A DNA stretch of 64,000 nt from JAVBNN01 sp031551525 (GTDB taxonomy: Bacteria > Bacillota > Negativicutes > Acidaminococcales > JAISLQ01): contig JAVBNN010000023.1 of NCBI GenBank assembly GCA_031551525.1, positions 1-64,000 on the forward strand, written 5' to 3'. The position numbers were made by a program, and so were the translations under genes. This document shows positions 52,039 to 60,473 of this stretch, in pieces. Numbering within the stretch: position 1 is the stretch's first letter; every line of letters begins with the position of its first letter. Under the pieces are notes generated by a model. The model was not told where the DNA came from, ran no database searches, and saw only the letters and a program-made list of their open reading frames with translations.

Positions 52039-52992
52039 TTACACTTTAATATTTTCTTGCAAAAGTTGCCACATCCATACGCTTTTTTCACTATACAGCC
52101 GCAGCGCCTGACAGCGTCCGCCACATCTTTGCATTATCAGCCCATCGCCTCCAAAACAAAAGGGCTGTATGCCCGCCAAGAAAAATCCCTCCGCACAAAG
52201 GCTTTCTGTTGCATAACCCACAAAGGTACTCGATAACGGCAAATATACCTGCGCCGTTTCATAGCCTTCTCTTTGGCAACAGCGGGAAAATTTTCTCGCG
52301 CAAGCGTCAAAATCCGCCCCGATCAAGTAAACATACCCTTTTGCCGTACCTACCGTAGGATATTCATGGCGCGCCAGCACACTGTCCGCGCCATCCGGCA
52401 TGCCCCGGGCCAGCAAAAATGTCCGTTGCCGCAAGCCGGCAAAAAAATCCGGCAGGATTTCCTTATAAACGGAAGGAAGATAGACCGGCTCAGCGTTGTC
52501 CGCCGCTTCATGACAGGACAAGACAAAACTCAGGCGCTCCAGGGGATCGTCAAGGGCCGGCATAGCAGACAGCAGAAGGGCCGTGTCTACTGCCCCGGCC
52601 CTTCGGGCAAGACGTTGGCTATAGCGGTGGCTTGCTACATTTTCCATATATACCGCATCAAAATCAGCCAGGTAGGGGAACTCCGCCCGGGCAAAGCGAG
52701 CTAAAGCCCGCGCCGTTTGCCCATCGCGAAACCGCGGCAACACCGACAGCATCCCAAGCTCATACAAACGCGGATTGCTTGTACTGCGTTTCAGAGAAAT
52801 AAATCCTGCCGCTTCACCATCGGCAAAAGCCAGCGCCGTCAGTTCGTCTCCGCGCTTATAGGCCGTCAGCAACTCCTCTGGCGGCAAAAGTAAGAGTTCG
52901 CTAAAAATTCCGCCATATATACCGACCAGCAGCCCTTCGAGTAAGGCGGCGTTTTCGTCTTGCAATAGTTCTATCCTGATATCATAAGGCAT
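52039..52992 (-). CDS. GNAT-like protein with C-terminal extension
   Basis: 317 residues. The first 150 show a GNAT-like core (AAGFISLKRS, ELGMLSVLPRFRDGQTARALARFA). The C-terminal half (to WMWQLLQENIKV) is unfamiliar and rich in Cys and aromatic residues. The ATG at 52992 has GGTGG nearby; an earlier ATG overlaps the -10 region and would lack a leader. Its substrate is unknown. Confidence 0.7.
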   Translation of the reverse strand: MPYDIRIELLQDENAALLEGLLVGIYGGIFSELLLLPPEELLTAYKRGDELTALAFADGEAAGFISLKRSTSNPRLYELGMLSVLPRFRDGQTARALARFARAEFPYLADFDAVYMENVASHRYSQRLARRAGAVDTALLLSAMPALDDPLERLSFVLSCHEAADNAEPVYLPSVYKEILPDFFAGLRQRTFLLARGMPDGADSVLARHEYPTVGTAKGYVYLIGADFDACARKFSRCCQREGYETAQVYLPLSSTFVGYATESLCAEGFFLAGIQPFCFGGDGLIMQRCGGRCQALRLYSEKSVWMWQLLQENIKV

Positions 52993-53023
52993 GATACACC
53001 ACCCGAACACACATCTACCCATC

Positions 53024-53029
53024 ATTATA
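53024..53029 (-). promoter_or_regulatory. -10 element of the GNAT-like gene
   Basis: Perfect TATAAT on the minus strand with a weak -35. Confidence 0.35.
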
Positions 53030-53085
53030 CATCAAATATATTGCCATAAACACATCTGCCGGGTTATTTTTAGAAGCTTATTTAT

Positions 53086-53121
53086 ATAAAAAACCTGGGC
53101 AAAGCAGCCCAGGTTTTTTAT
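53086..53121. terminator. terminator of the diguanylate cyclase gene
   Basis: A 13-bp stem (aaaaaacctgggc / gcccaggtttttt) just after the stop codon, with T-runs both ways. Confidence 0.88.
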
Positions 53122-53126
53122 ATACC

Positions 53127-54632
53127 TCAACCTATAACCTTATTGCGTCCGGCGTTTTTAGCAGTATAAAGATTTTTGTCCGCTTCGGCCACCAGTTCCT
53201 GCGCGCTGATTTTTTGCGCTCCGCTCACAGAAGCCACCCCCATGCTGACCGTAACACTTACCTCTACATCATCGTCAGTAAAAATCATGTCCTCAACCTG
53301 TTTTCTTATTCTTTCCGCAATTTCCATGCACCGCTCCCGCGGGGCTCCACGGAAACACAGAAGAAACTCTTCACCGCCATAACGGGCTATCCAGTCATTT
53401 TTGCGGACATTGCGCTGCAATATTGCCACAAATTCCTTTAATACAATGTCGCCCATCGGATGTCCATAAGTATCGTTGACGTTTTTGAAATGATCAAGGT
53501 CGGCCATTATGATACTAAGCGGCTCACAACTGCTTCTTGCGTTTTTCAAATCTTGCGGCAATTGCCGTTTGATCATCTCACGAGTATATATCTGCGTCAG
53601 CGGATCAAGGTTATAATGCATCAGTGTCCGCATTATGATCGGTATAGCTACCAGAAAACAGAGAATGGCTATGATATAATTTCTGGCGCTGACATTGGAG
53701 TTTATGAAGAAATTCAATACAGACGGCTGGTGCGCCACATAGCAAACGACCAGATTGCTTTCACTGGCATTCGCACCTGCTGGATAAGCCATAACCATCA
53801 AATTTGTCCAAAAATCCAGGTTGATATATTCTACGCCGCCTGCTCCTACCGCAGCATTTTTTAATACTTTATCTAAAACGCCTTGTTTTTTCAGAAAATC
53901 TTTATTATAGTCCGCATTTATCTGTATATCACAGGCTACTTCCTCGCCGCTGCTGGTCAAGATGAAACTATTGGTATTATTTATAGCGTTGGTACGTAAA
54001 AATCCCTCAAAATGCTTTACTTCATAGTCTGCTGCCCCCACACCGATAAAGCGTCCATTCTCCATTATCGGCATAAACAGCGACATTACTTTTTGCTTTT
54101 TTCCGCCTATATCATATTCTTTGGGATCAGACCAAAAAACATGCGGATTGCTTTTTATTTCATCATACCATGCCCGGTCATCTTCTTTATAGGCCCATTC
54201 CACAGTAAGTCCATAGCTGTCCCGCCAAACATAGGGCATAAATACGCCCTTGTCTAAATAAACCGGGTCGCCTCGATATTCGTCATCCCGGCCGTCAAAC
54301 ATGTTCGGCTCATAAACCAGGTCGATACCAAAAATATCTTTATGTGTATTTATTGCCTGTTTTATCATATCTATAGTCAAATCGCGCCGGGCTATGCCAT
54401 TTTTACGCAATAATTCAACATTCCCCACCAACATATTCAGAGAACTGTTAACATCATGCAAAGAAGCCGAGAGAATTAGCGATTTAATATATGTTTTTTC
54501 CGATATCTCATACCGCGAATTGACCAACCAGTCTGAGTGCAACATATTTACTATCTGCAACAGCAAAAGGACTATGATAAAAATTACCATAAATAAAAGC
54601 ATATTCATTTTTTTATGAATACTAAGAAACAT
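53127..54632 (-). CDS. membrane diguanylate cyclase (Cache-GGDEF)
   Basis: 501 residues: an N-terminal membrane helix (about 12-32), an extracytoplasmic dCache-like sensor domain (about 35-300), a second membrane helix (about 312-335), and a GGDEF domain with the active-site GGEEF and an upstream RKND (RxxD) inhibitory site. It should make cyclic di-GMP in response to an external ligand and be subject to product inhibition. The start is an ATG with a weak ribosome site. It is transcribed alone. Confidence 0.93.
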   Translation of the reverse strand: MFLSIHKKMNMLLFMVIFIIVLLLLQIVNMLHSDWLVNSRYEISEKTYIKSLILSASLHDVNSSLNMLVGNVELLRKNGIARRDLTIDMIKQAINTHKDIFGIDLVYEPNMFDGRDDEYRGDPVYLDKGVFMPYVWRDSYGLTVEWAYKEDDRAWYDEIKSNPHVFWSDPKEYDIGGKKQKVMSLFMPIMENGRFIGVGAADYEVKHFEGFLRTNAINNTNSFILTSSGEEVACDIQINADYNKDFLKKQGVLDKVLKNAAVGAGGVEYINLDFWTNLMVMAYPAGANASESNLVVCYVAHQPSVLNFFINSNVSARNYIIAILCFLVAIPIIMRTLMHYNLDPLTQIYTREMIKRQLPQDLKNARSSCEPLSIIMADLDHFKNVNDTYGHPMGDIVLKEFVAILQRNVRKNDWIARYGGEEFLLCFRGAPRERCMEIAERIRKQVEDMIFTDDDVEVSVTVSMGVASVSGAQKISAQELVAEADKNLYTAKNAGRNKVIG

Positions 54633-54804
54633 GAGCAAACATCCATTTCAGGTAAAATATAGTTAAAACCGTGCATATACACAGATATAATCAATTTATT
54701 ATATAATCAATCAAAGGAAAAGTAAACGTTTTACGCGTAACATATCTCGACAAAAACAGCGGTATTTCGCCTCTTTTATCTGCTATTACACATGAAAAGC
54801 CGTA

Positions 54805-54833
54805 TTGCTTTTATACATGTTGGTGTCTATACT
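54805..54833 (+). promoter_or_regulatory. sigma70-type promoter of the peroxiredoxin gene
   Basis: TTGCTT, 17-bp spacer, TATACT, 48 bp upstream of the start. Confidence 0.7.
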
Positions 54834-54880
54834 ATAAATACAGTGTGTTGTTATCATAAAAAACACAAGGAGGTGCCACA

Positions 54881-55348
54881 GTGATAGAGAAAAATAGCGA
54901 TTTTCCTGCTTTCAGCCTGGCTGACCAAACCGGCAGCCTGGCCCGTCTTTCCGATTACCATGGCGATTGGTTGGTCGTGTTTTTTTACCCTAAAGACAAT
55001 ACGCCTGCCTGCACTAGTGAAGTAGCGTCTTTTGCCGAATATCAGGATGAATTCTCTTTAGCCGGCGCTAAAATAGTCGGCATAAGCGGCGACAGTGTCA
55101 ATTCCCACAAAAAGTTCGCCGAAAACCTGGCCGCCGATTACCAGCTTTTAGCTGATCCGGAGCGTGCTTTCACTGCCAGCCTGGGGCTTTTGGTGGATAA
55201 AAAAATGTATGGCAAGCCGGTAAAAGGCGTCCTGCGCTCCACCTTTCTGGTAGACCCGGACGGAAAAGTAGCCGCACTCTGGTCCCCGGTAGAGGTCGAA
55301 GGCCATGCCAAAGCTGTTTTAGATGCTTTACACAAACTAAAAAAATGA
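54881..55348 (+). CDS. bcp: peroxiredoxin, BCP type
   Basis: 155 residues of the thioredoxin-fold peroxiredoxin family. Peroxidatic Cys44 is in NTPACTSEVASF; no resolving Cys lies five residues later, as in BCPs that use an external partner. FFYPKDNTP and RSTFLVDPDGKV are family landmarks. It reduces hydroperoxides in the cytoplasm. It starts with GTG five bases after AAGGAGGTG. Confidence 0.93.
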   Translation: MIEKNSDFPAFSLADQTGSLARLSDYHGDWLVVFFYPKDNTPACTSEVASFAEYQDEFSLAGAKIVGISGDSVNSHKKFAENLAADYQLLADPERAFTASLGLLVDKKMYGKPVKGVLRSTFLVDPDGKVAALWSPVEVEGHAKAVLDALHKLKK

Positions 55349-55354
55349 ACATTA

Positions 55355-55400
55355 AAAAAACAACTCCCGTTGCCATTAAAGGGCAACGGGAGTTGTTTTT
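55355..55400. terminator. bidirectional terminator
   Basis: An 18-bp stem (aaaacaactcccgttgcc and its complement) between two convergent genes, with T-runs on both strands. Confidence 0.88.
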
Positions 55401-56829
55401 ATGACTGATCGGCAGAACTCGTGCATATGCCTTCCTGAGTGCGGTAAAACTTGGTATATTTAAAATCGGTATCCAGTTTCATTTTCTCTTCGCCCATGAT
55501 TATGAGAGTTCCGGCATATACAGTGCCCTTAGCATTTATCACACCGTAACCCACACTGAGCATTCTTTGCTTTACGTCGCCCTGCTCCATTACCAGCCCG
55601 GCCAACTCAGCCCGCTGAGTTTCTATCGCCGCTTTAAGACGTAGCAGCGTGTTATATTTGTCCTGACTTAACCGCCCTAATTCGTACAATTTTTGAAAAA
55701 GATCGACCAGGGTATCCATGCGAACCAGATTTTTGCGTATTTCTTCCATTTCTTTAGGTATTGCAGCAGAACGTTTTACCAGGTACGGATCCGCCCCTAC
55801 CTCTAACACCGAAGGCATAGAAACACTCTTGGAACCGATATTGATACAATTTACCTGATGCCTTACTGTTATATGGCTGGCAATGATGCTTGATTTACTT
55901 CCGACAAACCGCACATTGCCGCCACAACTTATCGTACTGTTGACACAAGACTCCGCTTCGCAATAGTCTTCAACTTCCGCAAGCGCATTTTGCAGATACT
56001 TGCAGCGTAGTTCACCGCCGCTTTGTATTTGCCCTTTGCTGGCGCCCATAACACCCTGTTTGATAAAAATATTTCCGCCCGCAGACACCGTACCGCCATC
56101 GACACAGCCGTCTATCACTACATTGCCCTCAGCTTTAACCACAAAGCCGGGCAACACATCGCCGTGTATATGAACGTTGCCGACAAAATCTATATTGCCC
56201 GTCCGGTAATCGACATCCCCTTTGACATGGTAAATATCCAGCACACAGGCTTTTTTGCCGAGGATATCCGCATAGCCGTCAATAGTAGCCAATATATGCA
56301 GCCCGTCTTCGGAAACCTGGACATTTTTGCCAAGGGGAAGCGGCAGGTCTTTTCCCCTCCTCGGTGTTATTTCTCCGCCCGCGACGTCTTTTCCCGGCGT
56401 GCCTTCAGTCGGGGGGATTTTCGTGCATAGGATGTCATTTTCCCTGACGTTATGCAATAAGCCCAGATTTTTATAATCTACGCTGCCGTCCTCCAACACC
56501 TCCGGCGCTTTATCCTTACTGGGAGAAAAATGCCAGACCAGCCTGCTGTCTGTACCCGGCATCGGCTGTAGCGCCTCCGCGACTATCGTCCGCTTGTTAT
56601 AGCGCGGAGACTCGGCCAGGCCTTGTATTGCAGCAACACGTATCCCAAATACAATACCGGCGGCTTGCAGCGCGGACAACAGTCCTTCTGCGTCCAGTTG
56701 CTTTCCGCCATTAGCTGGCGGAAAAAGGGTCGCATACGCCACTTTTTTATCTTCAGCTATGCTGACCTCGCACCTGGCGTCTTTCACTATTACATTTGTA
56801 TGCCTGTCCGGGCTCGCACTATCGTCCAT
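55399..56829 (-). CDS. FapA/DUF342 family protein
   Basis: 476 residues. The family core (GGEITPRRGKDLPLPLGKNV, then repeated short beta turns such as GNVHIHGDV and GNVVIDGCVDGG) forms a right-handed beta-helix; a coiled-coil segment follows (residues about 370-430). Family members are linked to polymer formation, cell shape or signalling, and the function is not settled. The ATG at 56829 has GGAGG four bases upstream. It stands between a terminator and a 285-bp gap. Confidence 0.85.
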   Translation of the reverse strand: MDDSASPDRHTNVIVKDARCEVSIAEDKKVAYATLFPPANGGKQLDAEGLLSALQAAGIVFGIRVAAIQGLAESPRYNKRTIVAEALQPMPGTDSRLVWHFSPSKDKAPEVLEDGSVDYKNLGLLHNVRENDILCTKIPPTEGTPGKDVAGGEITPRRGKDLPLPLGKNVQVSEDGLHILATIDGYADILGKKACVLDIYHVKGDVDYRTGNIDFVGNVHIHGDVLPGFVVKAEGNVVIDGCVDGGTVSAGGNIFIKQGVMGASKGQIQSGGELRCKYLQNALAEVEDYCEAESCVNSTISCGGNVRFVGSKSSIIASHITVRHQVNCINIGSKSVSMPSVLEVGADPYLVKRSAAIPKEMEEIRKNLVRMDTLVDLFQKLYELGRLSQDKYNTLLRLKAAIETQRAELAGLVMEQGDVKQRMLSVGYGVINAKGTVYAGTLIIMGEEKMKLDTDFKYTKFYRTQEGICTSSADQS

Positions 56830-56961
56830 AGCTCCTCCAGCTTTTACCACTGCGGCTGTTAGCTATAATATACCATAATTTCCGGCTCTTATGCTACTGC
56901 GCCCAGGAAGTGTTGCTCCAGGGGCTGCCGGTGTCCTTTGGCAAGGTATCGCCTACTTGTT

Positions 56962-57099
56962 TCAATGTCTTTCGCCCAAAACCGTCCAGTCCGTGTCGCT
57001 CTTTTGTGCGGCGCCGACGATGCTCTCGCCACAGGAAAACCCTTCTTCCCAGCCTTCTTTTATCGGATCTATAAGCATTTCTTTAATACACTTGAACAC
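56962..57099 (-). CDS. small protein of unknown function
   Basis: 45 residues starting at GTG with a perfect AAGGAG six bases upstream, 35 bp after the threonine synthase stop. The sequence MFKCIKEMLIDPIKEG opens an acidic, Trp-containing peptide. A neighbouring frame from about 56980 to 56905 (ending TGSPWSNTSWAQ) is also protein-like, so one frameshift could give a protein of about 75 residues. I recognise no family. Confidence 0.4.
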   Translation of the reverse strand: MFKCIKEMLIDPIKEGWEEGFSCGESIVGAAQKSDTDWTVLGERH

Positions 57100-57134
57100 A
57101 GCAAGCTCCTTTTGCTGGCAGTAAAACTAAAAAA

Positions 57135-58220
57135 TCACTTTTCGCTTTTCAAACCCGCGCCGCACAGCGGTATGAGCGAATCGCCCGGCAAATCATGCTC
57201 TTTTATGTAATCAAGATAGGCGGCATAGGTCGCTGCAGTAGTATGTTCGACAAATAATCCGCTCTTTGCCAACTCGTCACGGGCACACAATATGCCCTCC
57301 TCCGGCACCAATATCACCTTGCATTCGCCCGGATATTCGCCGCTCAATATTTGCGCGCCGCGCATAGGACGGCCTATCGCGATCCCTTCGGCAAGCGTGT
57401 CCAGCGGCGCCACTTCGCGCGGCTTACCTTCCGCCGCATAAAGCGGCGCACAATGGGCGCTCTGCACCATGAATATTTTGGGTAACCGCTCTATCACATC
57501 AGCCCGCAAGAGATCCATCAGGGCAATCTGGCAGCCCAGCAGCAGCGTACCGTTGCCCACCGGGATGAAAAGATTGTCCGGGATGCGACCCAACTGTTCA
57601 AATACTTCGTAAATGTAGGTTTTTGTTCCCTGGTAAAAAAACGGATTAAAAACATGGCTGGCATAATACAGCCCCTGCTCTATCACTTTTTGTCGGCAGG
57701 CGTCCGCGGTTTCGTCGCGAGTGCCGGCAAATACCGTGACCGTCGCCCCGTGTGACTTTATCATTTCGATTTTTTTCGGCGAAGTGCCCCGCGGAACGAA
57801 TATTTCGCACTCTATGCCGGCGCGCGCCGCGTAGGCCGCGATGGAGTTTCCTGCGTTGCCGCTCGAATCTTGCAAAATCTTTTTTACGCCGATCGTTTTA
57901 CACAGCCAGATAAGCATAGCCGCTCCGCGGTCTTTAAACGACAGTGTCGGCATGGCATAATCAAGTTTAAGATAAAGCTCTTTTTTATAAGGCACCAGGC
58001 TGGTCACGCCTTCGCCCAGCGTTATATCCCGCCACAATTCATTTTCCAGAGGAAAAAACGCCCGGTAGCGAAAAATATTGAACTCCTTCTGGTCAATAAA
58101 AGACAAATCAAACTCCGGTGGCGCAAAATCCAGGTTGTAAAGACCGCCACAGGAACAACAATAATCAAAGGTGTCGATGGATACGCTCTTGCCGCAACCG
58201 GTACAAACAAATTTTGTCAT
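57135..58220 (-). CDS. thrC: threonine synthase
   Basis: 361 residues of the fold-type II PLP family. The N-terminus has a zinc-ribbon-like Cys cluster (CTGCG...CCSCGG). The PLP Lys is in LSFKDRGAAML, and DSSGNAGNSIAAYAA and PVGNGTLLLG bind the cofactor. It converts O-phosphohomoserine to threonine. It has its own promoter; no other threonine-pathway gene is nearby, and ilvA at 30 kb would consume its product. Confidence 0.87.
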   Translation of the reverse strand: MTKFVCTGCGKSVSIDTFDYCCSCGGLYNLDFAPPEFDLSFIDQKEFNIFRYRAFFPLENELWRDITLGEGVTSLVPYKKELYLKLDYAMPTLSFKDRGAAMLIWLCKTIGVKKILQDSSGNAGNSIAAYAARAGIECEIFVPRGTSPKKIEMIKSHGATVTVFAGTRDETADACRQKVIEQGLYYASHVFNPFFYQGTKTYIYEVFEQLGRIPDNLFIPVGNGTLLLGCQIALMDLLRADVIERLPKIFMVQSAHCAPLYAAEGKPREVAPLDTLAEGIAIGRPMRGAQILSGEYPGECKVILVPEEGILCARDELAKSGLFVEHTTAATYAAYLDYIKEHDLPGDSLIPLCGAGLKSEK

Positions 58221-58251
58221 GATACACCCTCCGCAAACAGTTTATACTATT

Positions 58252-58280
58252 ATTATACTGGATGGAAAAATAGCTGGCAA
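58252..58280 (-). promoter_or_regulatory. sigma70-type promoter of thrC
   Basis: Minus strand TTGCCA, 17-bp spacer, perfect TATAAT, 32 bp upstream of the start. Confidence 0.8.
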
Positions 58281-58301
58281 AAAAAATCGCCAATAATACA
58301 A

Positions 58302-58327
58302 AACAGGCTGCTTATTTACAGCCTGTT
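58302..58327. other. orphan hairpin between divergent genes
   Basis: A 9-bp stem (aacaggctg / cagcctgtt) with T-rich tails both ways, upstream of the thrC promoter. It could end leftward read-through or an unseen small RNA. The rest of 58328-58517 shows nothing I can support. Confidence 0.4.
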
Positions 58328-58517
58328 CTTTGCTTGAAGTCCCCGGGCAGCTGTTTAAAAGATACACACCGCATAATCAGCCGACCGATAGCCATAGCAA
58401 AAACTTGTAATATACTAGCATGAACACGCCAAACAGCAAGACCGCGGGCAGCGTTTTCGCACCACTTCACCCGGAGCCAGACACACAGGCGCCAGCGATA
58501 GCAATATCATTTTCCCC

Positions 58518-58548
58518 TTGACTCGGGGTCGGCTACAGGCCTTATACT
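58518..58548 (+). promoter_or_regulatory. promoter of the aldo/keto reductase gene, long spacer
   Basis: TTGACT, 19-bp spacer, TATACT. A 19-bp spacer is typical of MerR-activated promoters but no clear dyad lies within it. Confidence 0.45.
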
Positions 58549-58586
58549 ATAAATAAGAGCATAAATATTGAAGAAGGGTTGATAGC

Positions 58587-59726
58587 ATGACTAAAAAATT
58601 GGGCTTTGGCTGTATGCGGCTGCCGCTCCTGGACACAAAAGACCCGACGTCTTTTGATATGCCGCTTTTGGAAAAAATGACAGACACCTTTATTGAAAAA
58701 GGCTTTACCTATTTTGACACCGCTTATCCTTATCACGCCTTCAAAAGCGAAGACGCGGTGCGGGAAGCGCTGGTAAAACGGCACCCGCGCAACGCTTTTC
58801 AGCTGGCGGACAAAATGCCTGTGCGCATGTTAAACAGCAAAGAGGATCTCGACATCATCTTTCAGGAACAGCTGCAAAAATGCGGTGTGGATTTTTTCGA
58901 TTATTATCTTTTGCACAACCTGGGACAAAATTCTTACGTGCAGGTGAAACAATACGAATGCTTCGATTTCATCCGGCGCAAAAAAATAGAGGGCAAAGTA
59001 CACTATATCGGCTTTTCCTTTCACGATACGCCCGAACTATTGGACGAAATACTCTCTACCCAACCGGGGCTTGATTTCGTGCAGTTGCAGATCAACTACA
59101 TCGACTGGGAAAACCCCAACATCCAGTCCCGGCGCTGCTATGAAACAGCACGAAAACACAACTTGCCCATCATTGTCATGGAGCCGGTCAAGGGCGGCAG
59201 CCTTGCCACATTGCCATCCGAAGCGGAAAATCTGCTGCGCACCTGCAATGCGGAGGCATCGCCCGCTTCCTGGGCCATTCGCTTTGCCGCCAGTTTAAAA
59301 GGCGTATGCATGGTGTTAAGCGGCATGAGCAGCCTCGATCAGGTATTGGACAACACTTCTTACATGACAGACTTTTATCCCCTCTGCGAAGAAGAAATAA
59401 GCATCATAGAAGAGACGGCTGCAGTCATCAATGCCAATATCGCCGTCCCCTGCACCGTCTGCCGCTACTGTGAGCGCGTGTGCCCACAAAACATCGCCAT
59501 ACCAGACTATTTTTCGCTTTACAACAACGCCAAACGCACATCGGTCGGCAGCCAGTTCGTCTACTATCTCAACATTGCAACGCAACGCGGAAAAGCCGGC
59601 GACTGCATAGCCTGCCGCCGCTGCCTGGGCGAATGTCCGCAACATATAAGTATAATCGCGGCACTTGAAAAAGTATCCGCCATGTTTGACAATAGGTCCC
59701 TGCCAGGCCGACCTGTGAAAGAATGA
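58587..59726 (+). CDS. aldo/keto reductase with C-terminal ferredoxin-like domain
   Basis: 379 residues. The TIM-barrel AKR domain has catalytic residues in YFDTAYPYH (Asp, Tyr), LADKMPV (Lys) and YYLLHNLG (His). The last 100 residues hold two 4Fe-4S cluster motifs, CTVCRYCERVCP and CIACRRCLGECP, so electrons from or to ferredoxin are likely. Such fusions are common in anaerobes. The substrate is unknown. A GAAGGG site precedes the ATG. Confidence 0.92.
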   Translation: MTKKLGFGCMRLPLLDTKDPTSFDMPLLEKMTDTFIEKGFTYFDTAYPYHAFKSEDAVREALVKRHPRNAFQLADKMPVRMLNSKEDLDIIFQEQLQKCGVDFFDYYLLHNLGQNSYVQVKQYECFDFIRRKKIEGKVHYIGFSFHDTPELLDEILSTQPGLDFVQLQINYIDWENPNIQSRRCYETARKHNLPIIVMEPVKGGSLATLPSEAENLLRTCNAEASPASWAIRFAASLKGVCMVLSGMSSLDQVLDNTSYMTDFYPLCEEEISIIEETAAVINANIAVPCTVCRYCERVCPQNIAIPDYFSLYNNAKRTSVGSQFVYYLNIATQRGKAGDCIACRRCLGECPQHISIIAALEKVSAMFDNRSLPGRPVKE

Positions 59727-59796
59727 TTGGCCGTGCATCGGACCGATACCAAGAGTATGACGTCACCCGTACGAAAATACGCTGTAAAGAACATGA

Positions 59797-59833
59797 AAAA
59801 GCCTTCCGGCATAATGCCGAAAGGCTTTTACTT
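59797..59833. terminator. terminator at the prophage edge
   Basis: A long stem (aaaagcctt.cggcat / atgccgaaaggctttt) with T-runs both ways. It was probably the terminator of tRNA-Thr before the phage inserted. Confidence 0.8.
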
Positions 59834-59838
59834 TTACA

Positions 59839-59883
59839 TGGAGCCACCAACAGGAATTGAACCTGCGACCCACGCATTACGAA
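59839..59883 (-). pseudogene. tRNA-Thr(CGT) 3'-half fragment (prophage attachment site)
   Basis: From CCA through the acceptor strand TGGTGGC, T arm (GCAGG TTCAATT CCTGT) and variable loop to the anticodon loop TTCGTAA (anticodon CGT). The sequence beyond no longer pairs with the anticodon stem. The intact tRNA should lie at the far end of the prophage, outside the window. Confidence 0.8.
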
Positions 59884-60007
59884 TTTGCTCAAAAAACCTA
59901 TATTTACGCGTGGTTACGGCATTTATCATTTTTTATCGGTTGCGAAAAAAGGCTTGAAATCGAGGTCGAATTTTCCGGTTGCACACCGGTTGCACACCAA
60001 AAAAATT
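59884..60007. repeat. noncoding strip with an 11-bp tandem repeat
   Basis: ccggttgcaca occurs twice in a row at 59975-59996, between the attachment fragment and the last phage gene. No gene fits. Confidence 0.5.
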
Positions 60008-60439
60008 TCACCTCACCGCCGCATACACCGCCGCCCCGGCTACCAGCCAGGCAATATTGCGCTGTTGCCTAACTACCCGGACTTTTCGCTTCATTTCTTT
60101 TTCGTACTGTACTAAGGATTGATTTGCCCTCTCCAATAAGGCTTTGGACGTCGCCAAGTCTAGCCTGGCCTTGGTTATTTCGTTCCTGTACGTCACTAAG
60201 TCCTGCTGCAACTGTTCTAAGGCCTGTTGATATTGCAGTACTTTTGCCTGCTGCTCCGTCAAGTCCTGATTGGACGCTGTCAAGTTTGCCATCAGCTGAC
60301 TGTTGTGCGTCTCGAGCTGAATGAATATCTCTTCCAACCGTACCAGTTCCGCCTCCGTCACTTCGTAAGACTGGGCCAAGCAAGGCCCAGCCCACAAGAA
60401 GAAGGATAATACCAGCAATAACAAGATACGTCTTTTCAA
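60008..60439 (-). CDS. phage lysis protein, spanin-like (larger frame)
   Basis: 143 residues: an N-terminal hydrophobic signal (LLLLVLSFFLWAGPCLAQ), a long Gln/Leu-rich coiled coil (residues about 30-115), and a C-terminal hydrophobic stretch (NIAWLVAGAAVYAAV). It starts at TTG with AGGGGG eight bases upstream. A second gene is nested in another frame. Location after the endolysin and a diderm host make a spanin role plausible, but neither protein has a classical lipobox. Confidence 0.65.
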   Translation of the reverse strand: MKRRILLLLVLSFFLWAGPCLAQSYEVTEAELVRLEEIFIQLETHNSQLMANLTASNQDLTEQQAKVLQYQQALEQLQQDLVTYRNEITKARLDLATSKALLERANQSLVQYEKEMKRKVRVVRQQRNIAWLVAGAAVYAAVR

Positions 60440-60461
60440 TTTGCTTTCCCCCTATCTCCAT
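60069..60461 (-). CDS. phage lysis protein, spanin-like (nested frame)
   Basis: 130 residues with an N-terminal membrane helix (residues about 11-33) and a soluble Ala/Gly/Ser-rich helical tail, the topology of an inner-membrane spanin. It starts at ATG behind GAGG, 12 bp after the endolysin stop. 371 bases of it overlap the other spanin-like gene in a different frame. If only one frame is real, this Gly-rich one is the weaker. Confidence 0.5.
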   Translation of the reverse strand: MEIGGKQIEKTYLVIAGIILLLVGWALLGPVLRSDGGGTGTVGRDIHSARDAQQSADGKLDSVQSGLDGAAGKSTAISTGLRTVAAGLSDVQERNNQGQARLGDVQSLIGEGKSILSTVRKRNEAKSPGS

Positions 60462-60473
60462 AAAATCACCGCC

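Noticed and set aside
56891..57124. Plus-strand frame opposite the small gene after thrC
   Set aside because: No ribosome site; the minus-strand frame has a perfect one.
59727..59957. Plus-strand frame reading through the tRNA-Thr fragment (EPPTGIEPATHAL type)
   Set aside because: This peptide pattern is a known artefact of translating the antisense of tRNA 3' halves.
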